Assembly: GCF_004138105.1 (NCBI RefSeq)
Contig: NZ_RXHQ01000008.1
Coordinates: 43,699-107,698, forward strand
Length of the DNA: 64,000 nucleotides
Origin: Xylanivirga thermophila
Lineage (GTDB): Bacteria > Bacillota > Clostridia > Caldicoprobacterales > Xylanivirgaceae
Direction of reading: 5' to 3'
Shown here: piece by piece, positions 27,783 to 36,353 of the stretch
Layout: each line of letters begins with the position of its first letter
Position numbering within the stretch: position 1 is the first letter of the stretch
Program-made: the position numbers and the translations under genes
The notes under the pieces: model-generated
Told to the model about the DNA's origin: nothing
The model's database searches: none
The model's input: only the letters and a program-made list of their open reading frames with translations

Positions 27783-29252
27783 ATGAATACTTCTCAACTT
27801 AACGTTAGCATAAGCAACGTAAATATAAGTCTCCTACTCTTTATAATAAATATATGTTTTGCCTTCGTTCTGGTATTCTTGGAAAGGCGTAATCCAACGG
27901 TTACATGGGCATGGCTTTTGGTTTTTATGTTTGTCCCCGTGATAGGCTTTTTGCTATACCTTTTAATGGGACAGGATCTTAGAAAAAAGAAACTCTTTAA
28001 GGCAAAGGGAGAAGATGATATAAAAAAGCTGGCAGAAAGGCATGCAGAAAAATTAAAGGATGGAAGGGTGATAACCCTAAGCCCAATAATATTGGATGAT
28101 AAAGATATAATAAACTTGCACTTTGAAAATTCCCGTTCCCTCCTTACACAAAATAACCATGTAACCATATTGGCTGATGGGCAACAAAAATTTGATATGT
28201 TGATTGATTGTATAAAAAATGCACAGCATCACATACATATGGAATATTATATAATTCGTAATGATGTACTGGGAAATCAAATAAGGGATCTACTCGCTCA
28301 AAGGGCAAGAGAAGGAATAGAGGTACGCTTATTGTACGATGGGCTAGGATGTCGTAAACTGCCTAGGCATTTTTTTAGGCCCATCACCCAGGCAGGTGGC
28401 TATGCATATGAATTTTATCCACCTTTTTTCCCATACATAAATATAAGGGTTAATTATAGGAATCATAGAAAGATAGCTATAATAGATGGAGAAACTGCTT
28501 TTATAGGAGGGTTTAATATAGGAGATGAATACCTTGGAAAAATACCAAAATTCGGGTACTGGAGGGATACCCATCTTATGCTATCAGGAGATAGCGTTGA
28601 TTATCTACAGCTTAGATTTATGATGGACTGGCAGTTTGCTGTATCTAATCAACATATACCCCCATTCGCAGAAGAATATTTTCCCCCTAAAAAGAGGGTG
28701 GGCAATACCAATATACAGATAGTTTCTAGCGGACCCGATTCTCAATGGGAATCCATACGCCAAGGTTTTTTTAAGATGATTACCAAAGCTCAAAAAAATA
28801 TATATATTCAAACCCCATATTTTGTACCTGATGATAGTATAGCTGAAGCGCTAAAAATAGCAGCACTAGGTGGGATAGATGTAAAAATCATGATTCCTTG
28901 TAAACCAGATCACCCATTTGTATATTGGGCATCTACTTCATATATAGGAGAGCTGTTGGAGGCGGGAGCTAAGGCATATACCTATATGAATGGATTTCTC
29001 CACAGCAAAGCTGTAATGGTAGATGGACGCATAGCATCAGTAGGCACTGCAAACATGGATATCAGAAGTTTCAAAGTGAATTTTGAAGTTAATGCATTCA
29101 TATATGATCCTAATGTAGTAAACGATTTGGAACAAATATTTATAAACGATCTTTCCTATTGTAGAGAGATAACTAAAGAAACCTATAAGGATAGATCCCT
29201 TGTTATAAAGTTTAAAGAATCGGTATCAAGGTTGGTATCTCCCCTACTATAA
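27783..29252 (+). CDS. cls: Cardiolipin synthase
   Basis: A 489-residue membrane enzyme that joins two phosphatidylglycerols to make cardiolipin. Two N-terminal membrane segments (about 12-35 and 42-65) precede two phospholipase D domains, each with its HKD motif: HRKIAIIDGETAFIGGFN and HSKAVMVDGRIASVGTANMD. The GTG at 27777 overlaps the AAGGAG site; the ATG at 27783 has correct spacing. It is 12 bases behind the methyltransferase gene and ends in a strong terminator. A second, shorter relative is at 59424. Confidence 0.93.
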   Translation: MNTSQLNVSISNVNISLLLFIINICFAFVLVFLERRNPTVTWAWLLVFMFVPVIGFLLYLLMGQDLRKKKLFKAKGEDDIKKLAERHAEKLKDGRVITLSPIILDDKDIINLHFENSRSLLTQNNHVTILADGQQKFDMLIDCIKNAQHHIHMEYYIIRNDVLGNQIRDLLAQRAREGIEVRLLYDGLGCRKLPRHFFRPITQAGGYAYEFYPPFFPYINIRVNYRNHRKIAIIDGETAFIGGFNIGDEYLGKIPKFGYWRDTHLMLSGDSVDYLQLRFMMDWQFAVSNQHIPPFAEEYFPPKKRVGNTNIQIVSSGPDSQWESIRQGFFKMITKAQKNIYIQTPYFVPDDSIAEALKIAALGGIDVKIMIPCKPDHPFVYWASTSYIGELLEAGAKAYTYMNGFLHSKAVMVDGRIASVGTANMDIRSFKVNFEVNAFIYDPNVVNDLEQIFINDLSYCREITKETYKDRSLVIKFKESVSRLVSPLL

Positions 29253-29260
29253 ACCCAAAT

Positions 29261-29294
29261 AAAAAAAGATGGATTAATAATCCATCTTTTTTTA
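29261..29294. terminator. Bidirectional terminator between cls and a convergent gene
   Basis: AAAAAAAGATGGATT and its complement around AAT give a 15-bp stem with A and T runs on both sides. It overlaps the last codons of the minus-strand gene. Confidence 0.87.
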
Positions 29295-29939
29295 TTCTAA
29301 TATTAATTTTCCAAAGCATTCTGGTCTATGAAAATCCGGCATATCATTTTCTATCCTATTCCAACATCCAAAATGTGGATATTTAGTTCCATCGCCACAT
29401 TTATAAAAATTTCCCAACATTTCATGTCCTGAACCTATTTCAATTTGTTCATAATATTTCTTAATGAATGAAAAGGGTATGGTATATATAATGTCCCAAC
29501 CCTCACCATCATAATCAGACATGGTATCAACCGAAAGCATTGTACTTATATTAAAGACCCTTTGCTCTTTAGGAGAGATTAGTTCTCTATTCTGTCGCCC
29601 TCTGCCTATACCTAATAATAGAGTGCCAATGCAATTGGTTTCAAAATTCATATATCGATCATCTTTGTACGGATTTGGATTTATGAAAAACTCCACACAA
29701 CTATCCTTATATGCCGATTCATTAGGTTTGGTGTATATTGCCTTTATCTCAGGTTCCTTGGAAAAAAATCGTATATAAAGTCCATCCTCTGTATAGCATA
29801 ACTTAACATATGTCTCAGGCATATAACCATTATTATCCCATGGATAATTGTCTATACTTGCTTTAGGTATATCATCCCAAAAACCAACTCTATTTATATT
29901 ATCCTTATCTACCCGCTTTATTACATATGATTTTTTCAC
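29292..29939 (-). CDS. Carbohydrate-binding family 9-like protein
   Basis: A 215-residue beta-sandwich protein of the CBM9-like group. YVKLCYTEDGLYIRFFSKE, SCVEFFINP, YMNFETNCIGTLLLGIGRGR and GEGWDIIYTIPFSFI are the pattern of that family. It has no signal peptide and stands alone rather than attached to an enzyme, as is common in Clostridia and Bacteroidetes; its job is not known. An in-frame ATG at 29954 is itself in the GGAGGAAGG ribosome binding site; a GTG at 29939 with good spacing is the likelier start. It follows the ABC exporter gene directly and is probably cotranscribed with it. Confidence 0.7.
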   Translation of the reverse strand: MKKSYVIKRVDKDNINRVGFWDDIPKASIDNYPWDNNGYMPETYVKLCYTEDGLYIRFFSKEPEIKAIYTKPNESAYKDSCVEFFINPNPYKDDRYMNFETNCIGTLLLGIGRGRQNRELISPKEQRVFNISTMLSVDTMSDYDGEGWDIIYTIPFSFIKKYYEQIEIGSGHEMLGNFYKCGDGTKYPHFGCWNRIENDMPDFHRPECFGKLILE

Positions 29940-29953
29940 AGTACCTTCCTCCA

Positions 29954-31669
29954 TCAATTTTGAAATTGAGCTGTATATAGCCCATAGTAAAGACCCTTAG
30001 CATCCAAAAGCTGATTATGTGTACCCTGCTCCACTATACCCTGATCTGTAAGTACAAATATACGTTCTGCATGCCGTATGGTAGCCAGTCTGTGAGCTAT
30101 TATAAGGGTGGTCCTATCCTTTGACAACGCTTCTAATGATTCTTGTATAACACGTTCAGTCTGATTATCCAGTGCAGATGTTGCTTCATCCAGAATAAGG
30201 ATCGGGGGATTCTTAAGAAATATACGCGCTATGGCAAGCCGTTGCTTTTGACCCCCTGATAATTTGACTCCCCTCTCACCTATATATGTGTCATATCCAT
30301 CATCTAGTTGGGTAATAAAATCATGGGCATTCGCCAGCTTTGCTGCCTGTATTATTTCATCATCTGTTGCATCTATTTTACCATAGGCTATATTATCTCG
30401 TACAGTACCAGAAAATAAAAATACATCCTGCTGTACAATTCCTATATTTTTTCTCAAAGACGTTTGTGTTACATCTTGGATATTTATACCATCTACAGTA
30501 ATAGCACCATTATCTATCTCATAGAATCTAGGAATGAGGCTACATAAAGTGGTCTTGCCTGCCCCTGATGGCCCTACAAAAGCAACCGTCTCTCCTGGAT
30601 ATATTTCGAAAGTAACATTGTTTAAAACCTGACTATTATCACTATAGCTAAATTCTACATCCTTAAACTCTATATGTCCAGTCACCTCACCCATATCATA
30701 GGCATCAGGTTTATCATGTATAAGTGGAGGTGTATCCATTATCTCAATAAATCTAGAAAATCCCGCCATGCCCCTCTGATAAGTCTCTATAAGAGTAGCT
30801 ATACGCCTTATAGGCTGCAAAAACATAGATACATATAAAATAAATCCCATGAGCTCACCAGTGGTGATCTGCCCCTTGTAATAAAATATACCTCCTGCAA
30901 ATAATACTGCAAGATTTATAATATTGGATAAGAAACTAATACCAGTAAAAAATTCTGCCATAGTTTTGTATGCATTTTGTTTTGAACGTGTAAAACCTTC
31001 ATTACCCTTTTTAAATTTTTCCTGCTCATATTCCTCATTATTAAATGATTTAACCACTCTTATGCCTGATATGCTATCTTCTGCTTGCGCATTTATATCA
31101 GCAATTTTAAGCCTCATATCCTTAAAAGCCAGCTGCATACGCTTATTCTTGTCTACAGCAAACCATATCATCAAAGGTACTATCGAAAATGTAATAATCC
31201 CCAACCACAGATGGGTCTTTAAGAGTATTATGAATGTACCTATAAGAGTAACACTGGCTATAAAAAGATCCTCAGGTCCATGATGGGCCAATTCGGATAT
31301 ATCATTTAGATCATTTACCAACCTTGACATTATATGACCGGTCTTGTTTTCATCAAAATATGAAAATGACAATTTCTCTATATGTTGAAAGAGTTCCTCC
31401 CTCATATCATATTCTATTTTGGTCCCCAAAACATGACCATAATACTCCACTATATACTGCAAAATATAATATAATATATATAATGCTAGCAAAAATATAC
31501 TTATACGTATCATAAGTTTCATATCCTTTGCAGGAAGGACATTATCTATTATATGGCTAACTGCAGATGGAAAGACCAAATCTAAACCTGCCATAAAAAA
31601 TGCACAAATAAAATCTAATAAAAATAACTTCACATGCGGTTTATAGTACTTCATAAATCGTTTGATCAT
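29954..31669 (-). CDS. ABC exporter, probably homodimeric (MsbA/BmrA-like)
   Basis: 571 residues: six membrane segments, then an ATPase domain with Walker A GPSGAGKTT, signature LSGGQKQR and Walker B LILDEATSALD. Unlike the two paired exporters in this window, all catalytic residues are intact in one chain, so it can work as a homodimer. The family exports lipids, peptides or drugs. No regulator is adjacent. A GGTGAT site lies ahead of the ATG. The stop overlaps the start region of the CBM9-like gene. Confidence 0.9.
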   Translation of the reverse strand: MIKRFMKYYKPHVKLFLLDFICAFFMAGLDLVFPSAVSHIIDNVLPAKDMKLMIRISIFLLALYILYYILQYIVEYYGHVLGTKIEYDMREELFQHIEKLSFSYFDENKTGHIMSRLVNDLNDISELAHHGPEDLFIASVTLIGTFIILLKTHLWLGIITFSIVPLMIWFAVDKNKRMQLAFKDMRLKIADINAQAEDSISGIRVVKSFNNEEYEQEKFKKGNEGFTRSKQNAYKTMAEFFTGISFLSNIINLAVLFAGGIFYYKGQITTGELMGFILYVSMFLQPIRRIATLIETYQRGMAGFSRFIEIMDTPPLIHDKPDAYDMGEVTGHIEFKDVEFSYSDNSQVLNNVTFEIYPGETVAFVGPSGAGKTTLCSLIPRFYEIDNGAITVDGINIQDVTQTSLRKNIGIVQQDVFLFSGTVRDNIAYGKIDATDDEIIQAAKLANAHDFITQLDDGYDTYIGERGVKLSGGQKQRLAIARIFLKNPPILILDEATSALDNQTERVIQESLEALSKDRTTLIIAHRLATIRHAERIFVLTDQGIVEQGTHNQLLDAKGLYYGLYTAQFQN

Positions 31670-31952
31670 AAGCTATAAATCACCCCAAATCCTTATAATA
31701 TTTAAAGCATGTATTTATAATACTTTTATACATGCTATAGCCATATATAGTGTATACAAAAAAATAAATTACCATATATTGTATCATAATATTTTATATA
31801 AGTCAATTCCTATAAAAAGGTTCTTAATTTCTCAATGCAAATTATATTGGTCTAACACTTATGTACACTTAAAAAGCATAACAAACATTCTAATATTTTT
31901 ATATTAGAAATTTTAAAGAAAAGGCTGTTTCTTGAATGAAACAGCCTTTTCT
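31670..31952. other. Non-coding stretch with two small inverted repeats
   Basis: Upstream region of the ABC exporter. It holds an 8-bp inverted repeat GCATGTAT/ATACATGC (31707-31714 and 31728-31735) that could be an operator, and an AT-only hairpin TTCTAATAT/ATATTAGAA near 31886-31908. The terminator at its right end is listed separately. No gene is visible. Confidence 0.4.
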
Positions 31953-31958
31953 TTAAAA
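31911..31958 (-). terminator. Terminator after the UxaC-family gene
   Basis: A stem of up to 21 bp (core AAAGAAAAGGCTGTTTC) around TTGAAT, with T and A runs at its base. The stem includes the stop codon of the minus-strand gene. Confidence 0.82.
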
Positions 31959-33200
31959 TTTTGCTGATAAGAATGTCCAAAAGTTACCTCCAAAAAGTTT
32001 TTGAACATCCCTCTCTATTTCATCTTCAGAAATACGCCATCCCGTATCCATTAGATCCTTATACTTATCATATAGCACATCTGCAATAATATTTTTTGAA
32101 TGCTCCCATTTATAAATCAACTGATCCAATACTCTCGCATCTGAATGTTGTGGTATAACACTTACACCTAAAAGTTCAAATCTCATTCTAGTAATCTCAT
32201 CTATTAAACTAGGGTTATTTAAAAACCACCAGCAACCAAATACTAATAGATTTCTAAATTTCCTTGCTGATACAGCCAGTTCATGTTGATTTTCCCTGGA
32301 TAACATGGTAACCATAAATTTGTTATGGGGATATTTAGCACATAGATATTCTACCGATTCTATGCTGCCCTTTCCTACCCCATCACCAGCCAACTTTAAG
32401 TCAGGATTTATAAGCCGTTTTACACCTATCATAAGGGCAAAAGGAATGTTATATTCCCTACATACAGGCAGTATGCAGTTTTCTATTATCTTTGTACTTA
32501 CCGAATCATCCGGGAAACAAAAATCATATGGTAATGAAGCTGCAACATATAATGCATCCATTCTCTCTATCCATTCGGATAAAAATCTTATTACTTCCTT
32601 ATATGTGTTATCATTAAGTTCATCCCCTATGTTATATCCCCAATCCTTAAGCTTATTAAGTGCATTGCAAGTATCAATAAGCAGTGGATCTATACGGAGA
32701 GCAGCCTTAAATCTACTATCTGGTACATAGCTATTTAGCCATATATCCCTCTCTTCCTGATCAAATGGGTTGTTTGTCATAATCACCTTTTCTACTCCAC
32801 TTACTTCAAATACCCTATCAACATAATCTTCTACGCTAAACCCTGCAAAAAACGATCTATATGAGTCAATATCCCTGCTTCCAACATCTAATCCCAACTT
32901 TTTTAGAGTAGTCAACACGCCTCTACAAGCCTCACTATATGGACTATTATCCTCAAACAGTGTTTTCCATATAAGATTGGCCTGGGCCTTTTTATCCATT
33001 GACCAAAAATCTTCGTAGGGTATATTAAGCCATCTAAAGGTTTCAGCCACTAAATAGTGGTAATTTAAAAGTTCATCAATACCCCAAAGAAGCATATCTT
33101 TGAAACATGGTGAATAAAGGTGAGTATGCACATCCGTTATTTTTGTATTTGCCACCGTAGTATCCACAACCTGTCTTAATTGTTTATAACTCGTAATCAT
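31953..33200 (-). CDS. Glucuronate isomerase family protein (UxaC-like)
   Basis: 415 residues of the UxaC branch of the metal-dependent amidohydrolase superfamily. It would convert glucuronate or galacturonate to fructuronate or tagaturonate. The metal motif is DVHTHLY (about residues 23-29); EDFWSMDKKAQANLIWKTLF and PHNKFMVTMLSRENQHEL are family-like. Classical UxaC has about 465 residues, so this is a shorter, divergent type and its substrate may differ. The adjacent LacI regulator (22 bases upstream, same strand) suggests a small sugar-inducible operon. No mannonate or altronate dehydratase is in the window. Confidence 0.75.
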   Translation of the reverse strand: MITSYKQLRQVVDTTVANTKITDVHTHLYSPCFKDMLLWGIDELLNYHYLVAETFRWLNIPYEDFWSMDKKAQANLIWKTLFEDNSPYSEACRGVLTTLKKLGLDVGSRDIDSYRSFFAGFSVEDYVDRVFEVSGVEKVIMTNNPFDQEERDIWLNSYVPDSRFKAALRIDPLLIDTCNALNKLKDWGYNIGDELNDNTYKEVIRFLSEWIERMDALYVAASLPYDFCFPDDSVSTKIIENCILPVCREYNIPFALMIGVKRLINPDLKLAGDGVGKGSIESVEYLCAKYPHNKFMVTMLSRENQHELAVSARKFRNLLVFGCWWFLNNPSLIDEITRMRFELLGVSVIPQHSDARVLDQLIYKWEHSKNIIADVLYDKYKDLMDTGWRISEDEIERDVQKLFGGNFWTFLSAKF

Positions 33201-33222
33201 AATATATCCCCTTTCTATAATG

Positions 33223-34212
33223 TCAGCAGCTGGCCCTAATTATAAGCTCTGGCTTTACTGTATAGCTATTTGATAAATCCTCGCCTTTAAGTACCTTATA
33301 AAGTATATCCACCGCCATACAGGCCATATCCCCCACCTTATTATCTACCGTAAATAGTTCGGGATAAGTACAATTGGAAATAAGAGAATTATTAAAACCT
33401 GTAACTCCCACATCTTCAGGGATTTCTTTACCTATTTCCCTCAATTTTTTTATGGCCCCTGCAGCTATTAGATCGTCACTGCATACTACAGCTGTATATT
33501 TTTTCCCCTTACTCTCCAATGCTGCAATTCCGCTATATCCCCCTTTTATTCCCGATTCTACCTGATATACCGTTGGGGAATCGAATTTACCAAAGCAATC
33601 TTCCAACCCCTTCTGAAATCCCTGTAATTTGGCCAAACCACTAAAGCTTTCAACATCATAAAAATATACTATATCTTTGTAACCTTTGGAGTGAAGATGT
33701 TTTACAATATTAAACGTAGCATATGCATCATCACAAACAATGGAATATATATTATTCCCCTCCAAATATCCATTTAACATAACTACTGGGACATGTTGCG
33801 CCGCCTTTAATATATGGCTATTGTCAAAACGTTCCTTAAATACCGAACCTACTAAAATTATCCCATCTACTTTTTTTTGCAATAATATATTTAAATAAGT
33901 CTTTTTCCTACCCAATTCTCCCCCTGTATTGGACAGAATTACATTATAACCTAAAGATTGAAATCTATATTCGATTGTATATATGGCATTAGCATAATAT
34001 GAATCTCTAACATCACTAGTTAAAACGCCAATGGTATTTGTTGCACTGGTAGCAAGGCTTCTTGCTATATCATTTACCGTATAATTTGCTTCTTTTAAAA
34101 CCAATTCCACTTTTTCGTGAGTCTCTTGCTTTACATTTGGACTATTATTTAACACCCGTGATACTGTCGCTATGGATACTCCCGCCTTCTTAGCTATTTC
34201 ATAAATATTCAC
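33223..34212 (-). CDS. LacI family transcriptional regulator
   Basis: 329 residues. N-terminal helix-turn-helix and hinge (NIYEIAKKAGVSIATVSRVLNNSPNVKQET), then a sugar-binding core (GVLTSDVRDSYYANAIYTIE, VTGFNNSLISNCTYPELFTV). The start is GTG at 34212 behind AAGGGTG; no better ATG exists. It is cotranscribed with the UxaC-like gene and likely represses that operon through the palindrome at 34235-34248. Being first in the operon, it would autoregulate. Confidence 0.93.
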   Translation of the reverse strand: MNIYEIAKKAGVSIATVSRVLNNSPNVKQETHEKVELVLKEANYTVNDIARSLATSATNTIGVLTSDVRDSYYANAIYTIEYRFQSLGYNVILSNTGGELGRKKTYLNILLQKKVDGIILVGSVFKERFDNSHILKAAQHVPVVMLNGYLEGNNIYSIVCDDAYATFNIVKHLHSKGYKDIVYFYDVESFSGLAKLQGFQKGLEDCFGKFDSPTVYQVESGIKGGYSGIAALESKGKKYTAVVCSDDLIAAGAIKKLREIGKEIPEDVGVTGFNNSLISNCTYPELFTVDNKVGDMACMAVDILYKVLKGEDLSNSYTVKPELIIRASC

Positions 34213-34234
34213 TTATCGCACCCTTCCAACATTT

Positions 34235-34248
34235 TGTAAGCGCTTACA
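34235..34248. promoter_or_regulatory. LacI/CcpA-type operator TGTAAGCGCTTACA
   Basis: A perfect 14-bp palindrome with the central CG typical of LacI-family sites, 23 bases before the LacI start codon. It also fits the cre consensus for CcpA. A weaker copy, TGAAACCGTTATTA, lies at 34328-34341. Confidence 0.7.
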
Positions 34249-34349
34249 GTAATATTATACATCAACTTAATAAAAGGTACAATATATAAACCAGCTTTAA
34301 TTATTGTAAAATGCATAAAAATTACATTGAAACCGTTATTAATCTATCA

Positions 34350-34383
34350 AAATAGGCATCTATATTAACATAGATGCCTATTT
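34350..34383. other. Orphan hairpin between divergent genes
   Basis: A perfect 14-bp stem AAATAGGCATCTAT with its complement around ATTAAC, followed by a short T tract. It looks like a terminator, but no gene ends here: genes on both sides point away. It could end a short untranslated RNA or be the relic of a lost gene. Confidence 0.5.
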
Positions 34384-34495
34384 CCCCAATATTTCGCCTT
34401 TTTTGATATACGAATTAATAAACCAGCATATCGTTTTATGGTATAATTTTATTTGAATAATATCTAATTAATCATATTTAGGAGAGTGATTGTTT

Positions 34496-35767
34496 TTGGA
34501 CCCAGATGGTACATGGCAAATTATTAGTTTAATCATCCTTTTATTTTTATCAGCTTTTTTTTCCGCATCGGAAACTGCTCTTATGGCTATAAGCAAAATA
34601 CGCATAAAACATATGACAGAGGAGAAAGTTAAAGGTTCTGAACTGGTTACAAAGTTAATAGAAAAACCAAATAAACTATTAGGTGCTATTTTAGTTGGTA
34701 ACAATCTCACAAATGTAGGCGCTTCTGCGATTGCAACATCCATAGCAATAGACCGCTTTGGCAGTACTGGAGTAGGTATAGCAACCGGTATAATGACATT
34801 GTTATTACTTATATTTGGCGAAATTACACCTAAAACTCTAGCAGTTAATAATTCAGAAAAGTTCGCCTTAAAGGTCGCAAAGCCCATATATGTTATAACG
34901 GTCATATTTGCTCCTATTGTCAATCTCTTCACTAAGGCAACAAATGGAGTTATAAAATTGCTCGGAGGTAAAGTAGAAAATCAGGATCCTTTTATTACAG
35001 AAGATGAACTCAAAACCATTGTGAATGTCAGCTATGAAGAAGGCGTACTGGAAGATAATGAGAAAGAATTTATATATAATGTTTTTGAGTTTGGCGATTC
35101 TCAAGTGGGAGATGTAATGATACCACGAATAGACATGATTGCTATAGAAGTTGAAACCAGCTATCAAGAGATATTAAATATTATAAAAGAAAAACGTTAC
35201 TCCCGTATGCCTGTATATAAAGATAATATAGATAATATAATTGGCATAATTCATATAAAAGATTTGGTAGGAATAAACGGTGAAAGTAAGAATTTTGATA
35301 TAACTAAATATTTAAAAGAACCTTTTTATACATTTGAATTTAAAAATACCGCTGAATTATTTGAAGATATGCGAAAAAACAGGGTATCAATGTCCATAGT
35401 TTTGGACGAATATGGTGGTACGGTAGGCTTGATTACAATGGAAGACCTGGTAGAAGAAATAGTTGGTGATATCGATGATGAATATGACGATTATGATGAT
35501 GATATAGAAATAATAAATAATAATGAATATATAGTTAAAGGTAATACCAAAATAGATCTTGTAAATGAGACTTTAGGCCTTAATATAGAGTCAGACGATT
35601 TAGACTCAATAGGCGGTTTTATAATAGGACAACTAGGAAGAATGCCGAAGGCGGGAGAAAACTTAGAATGGAAAAACGTAAATTTCATAGTCGAAAATGT
35701 AAGGAAAAACCGGATAGATACCTTGAAAATTATCAGAAAATCCCAAAATGAAACTGCAACTTTTTAG
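34496..35767 (+). CDS. HlyC/CorC family membrane protein (CNNM domain plus CBS pair)
   Basis: 423 residues. A CNNM/DUF21 membrane domain with four segments (about 1-185; AFFSASETALMAISKIRIKHM, ILVGNNLTNVGASAIATSIA, FGEITPKTLAVNNSEKFA) precedes two CBS domains (about 200-320; DVMIPRIDMIAIE, RMPVYKDNIDNIIGIIHIKDL, GGTVGLITMEDLVEEIVGDI) and a C-terminal CorC/HlyC domain. Relatives such as YhdP, MpfA and CorB export Mg2+. 'Hemolysin' is a historical name. The start is TTG: either 34490 or 34496 fits AGGAG at 34480; I prefer 34496 because it gives the usual MDPD opening. Confidence 0.9.
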   Translation: MDPDGTWQIISLIILLFLSAFFSASETALMAISKIRIKHMTEEKVKGSELVTKLIEKPNKLLGAILVGNNLTNVGASAIATSIAIDRFGSTGVGIATGIMTLLLLIFGEITPKTLAVNNSEKFALKVAKPIYVITVIFAPIVNLFTKATNGVIKLLGGKVENQDPFITEDELKTIVNVSYEEGVLEDNEKEFIYNVFEFGDSQVGDVMIPRIDMIAIEVETSYQEILNIIKEKRYSRMPVYKDNIDNIIGIIHIKDLVGINGESKNFDITKYLKEPFYTFEFKNTAELFEDMRKNRVSMSIVLDEYGGTVGLITMEDLVEEIVGDIDDEYDDYDDDIEIINNNEYIVKGNTKIDLVNETLGLNIESDDLDSIGGFIIGQLGRMPKAGENLEWKNVNFIVENVRKNRIDTLKIIRKSQNETATF

Positions 35768-35817
35768 CAAACTCTCCGTCTGTAATACTATAATAAATCT
35801 AATTGAAGGAGAGAGTC

Positions 35818-36351
35818 ATGAAAAAATTATACATGTTCCTGGTTTCTATATTGATTATAATAATTTTTATAGGATGCAGTAGCCAATCAGAAACAAAAGA
35901 GGTCACAGTTTCAGATATTATGTTAAATATCAAAGAACAAATCGCTTTAGACCTCAAAGAAGGAGGAGTGCCTGAAGATGAACTTAAGGATGGAAATTTA
36001 CCAACCATGTTAGAAGGAGATTTAAAAGCAAAAAAAACAGACCCCCTTATTGATTCAAATGGGCTCGATATTGAATATATTGAAGAGGGGATAATTCTCC
36101 AGGCAGTGATAAATATCAACTCTGATAGGATCATAATACTTAAAGCCAAAGATAAAAATAATGTCCAAGATTTAAAAAAGAGCTTGGAAGATATAAGAAA
36201 AAATCAAGCGAAAATCTGGGAACATTATCTGCCAGATCAATATAAGAAAGTAGAGAATACTATCATTAAAGAAAAGGGAAACTATTTATTATATGTAACC
36301 TATGACAATCCCGATAAAATTGAAACTATATTTGATGAAATGCTAAAATAA
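35818..36351 (+). CDS. DUF4358 lipoprotein
   Basis: A 177-residue surface lipoprotein of unknown function. Signal KKLYMFLVSILIIIIFIG with lipobox cysteine at about residue 20 (IGCSS). The body (VSDIMLNIKEQIALDLKEGG, then a region ending KIWEHYLPDQYKKVENTII) follows the DUF4358 pattern found in Clostridia. AAGGAG precedes the ATG at 35818, so the in-frame TTG at 35803 is rejected. It may be cotranscribed with the CorC-like gene 50 bases upstream and ends 2 bases from convergent comEC. Confidence 0.72.
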   Translation: MKKLYMFLVSILIIIIFIGCSSQSETKEVTVSDIMLNIKEQIALDLKEGGVPEDELKDGNLPTMLEGDLKAKKTDPLIDSNGLDIEYIEEGIILQAVININSDRIIILKAKDKNNVQDLKKSLEDIRKNQAKIWEHYLPDQYKKVENTIIKEKGNYLLYVTYDNPDKIETIFDEMLK

Positions 36352-36353
36352 TC

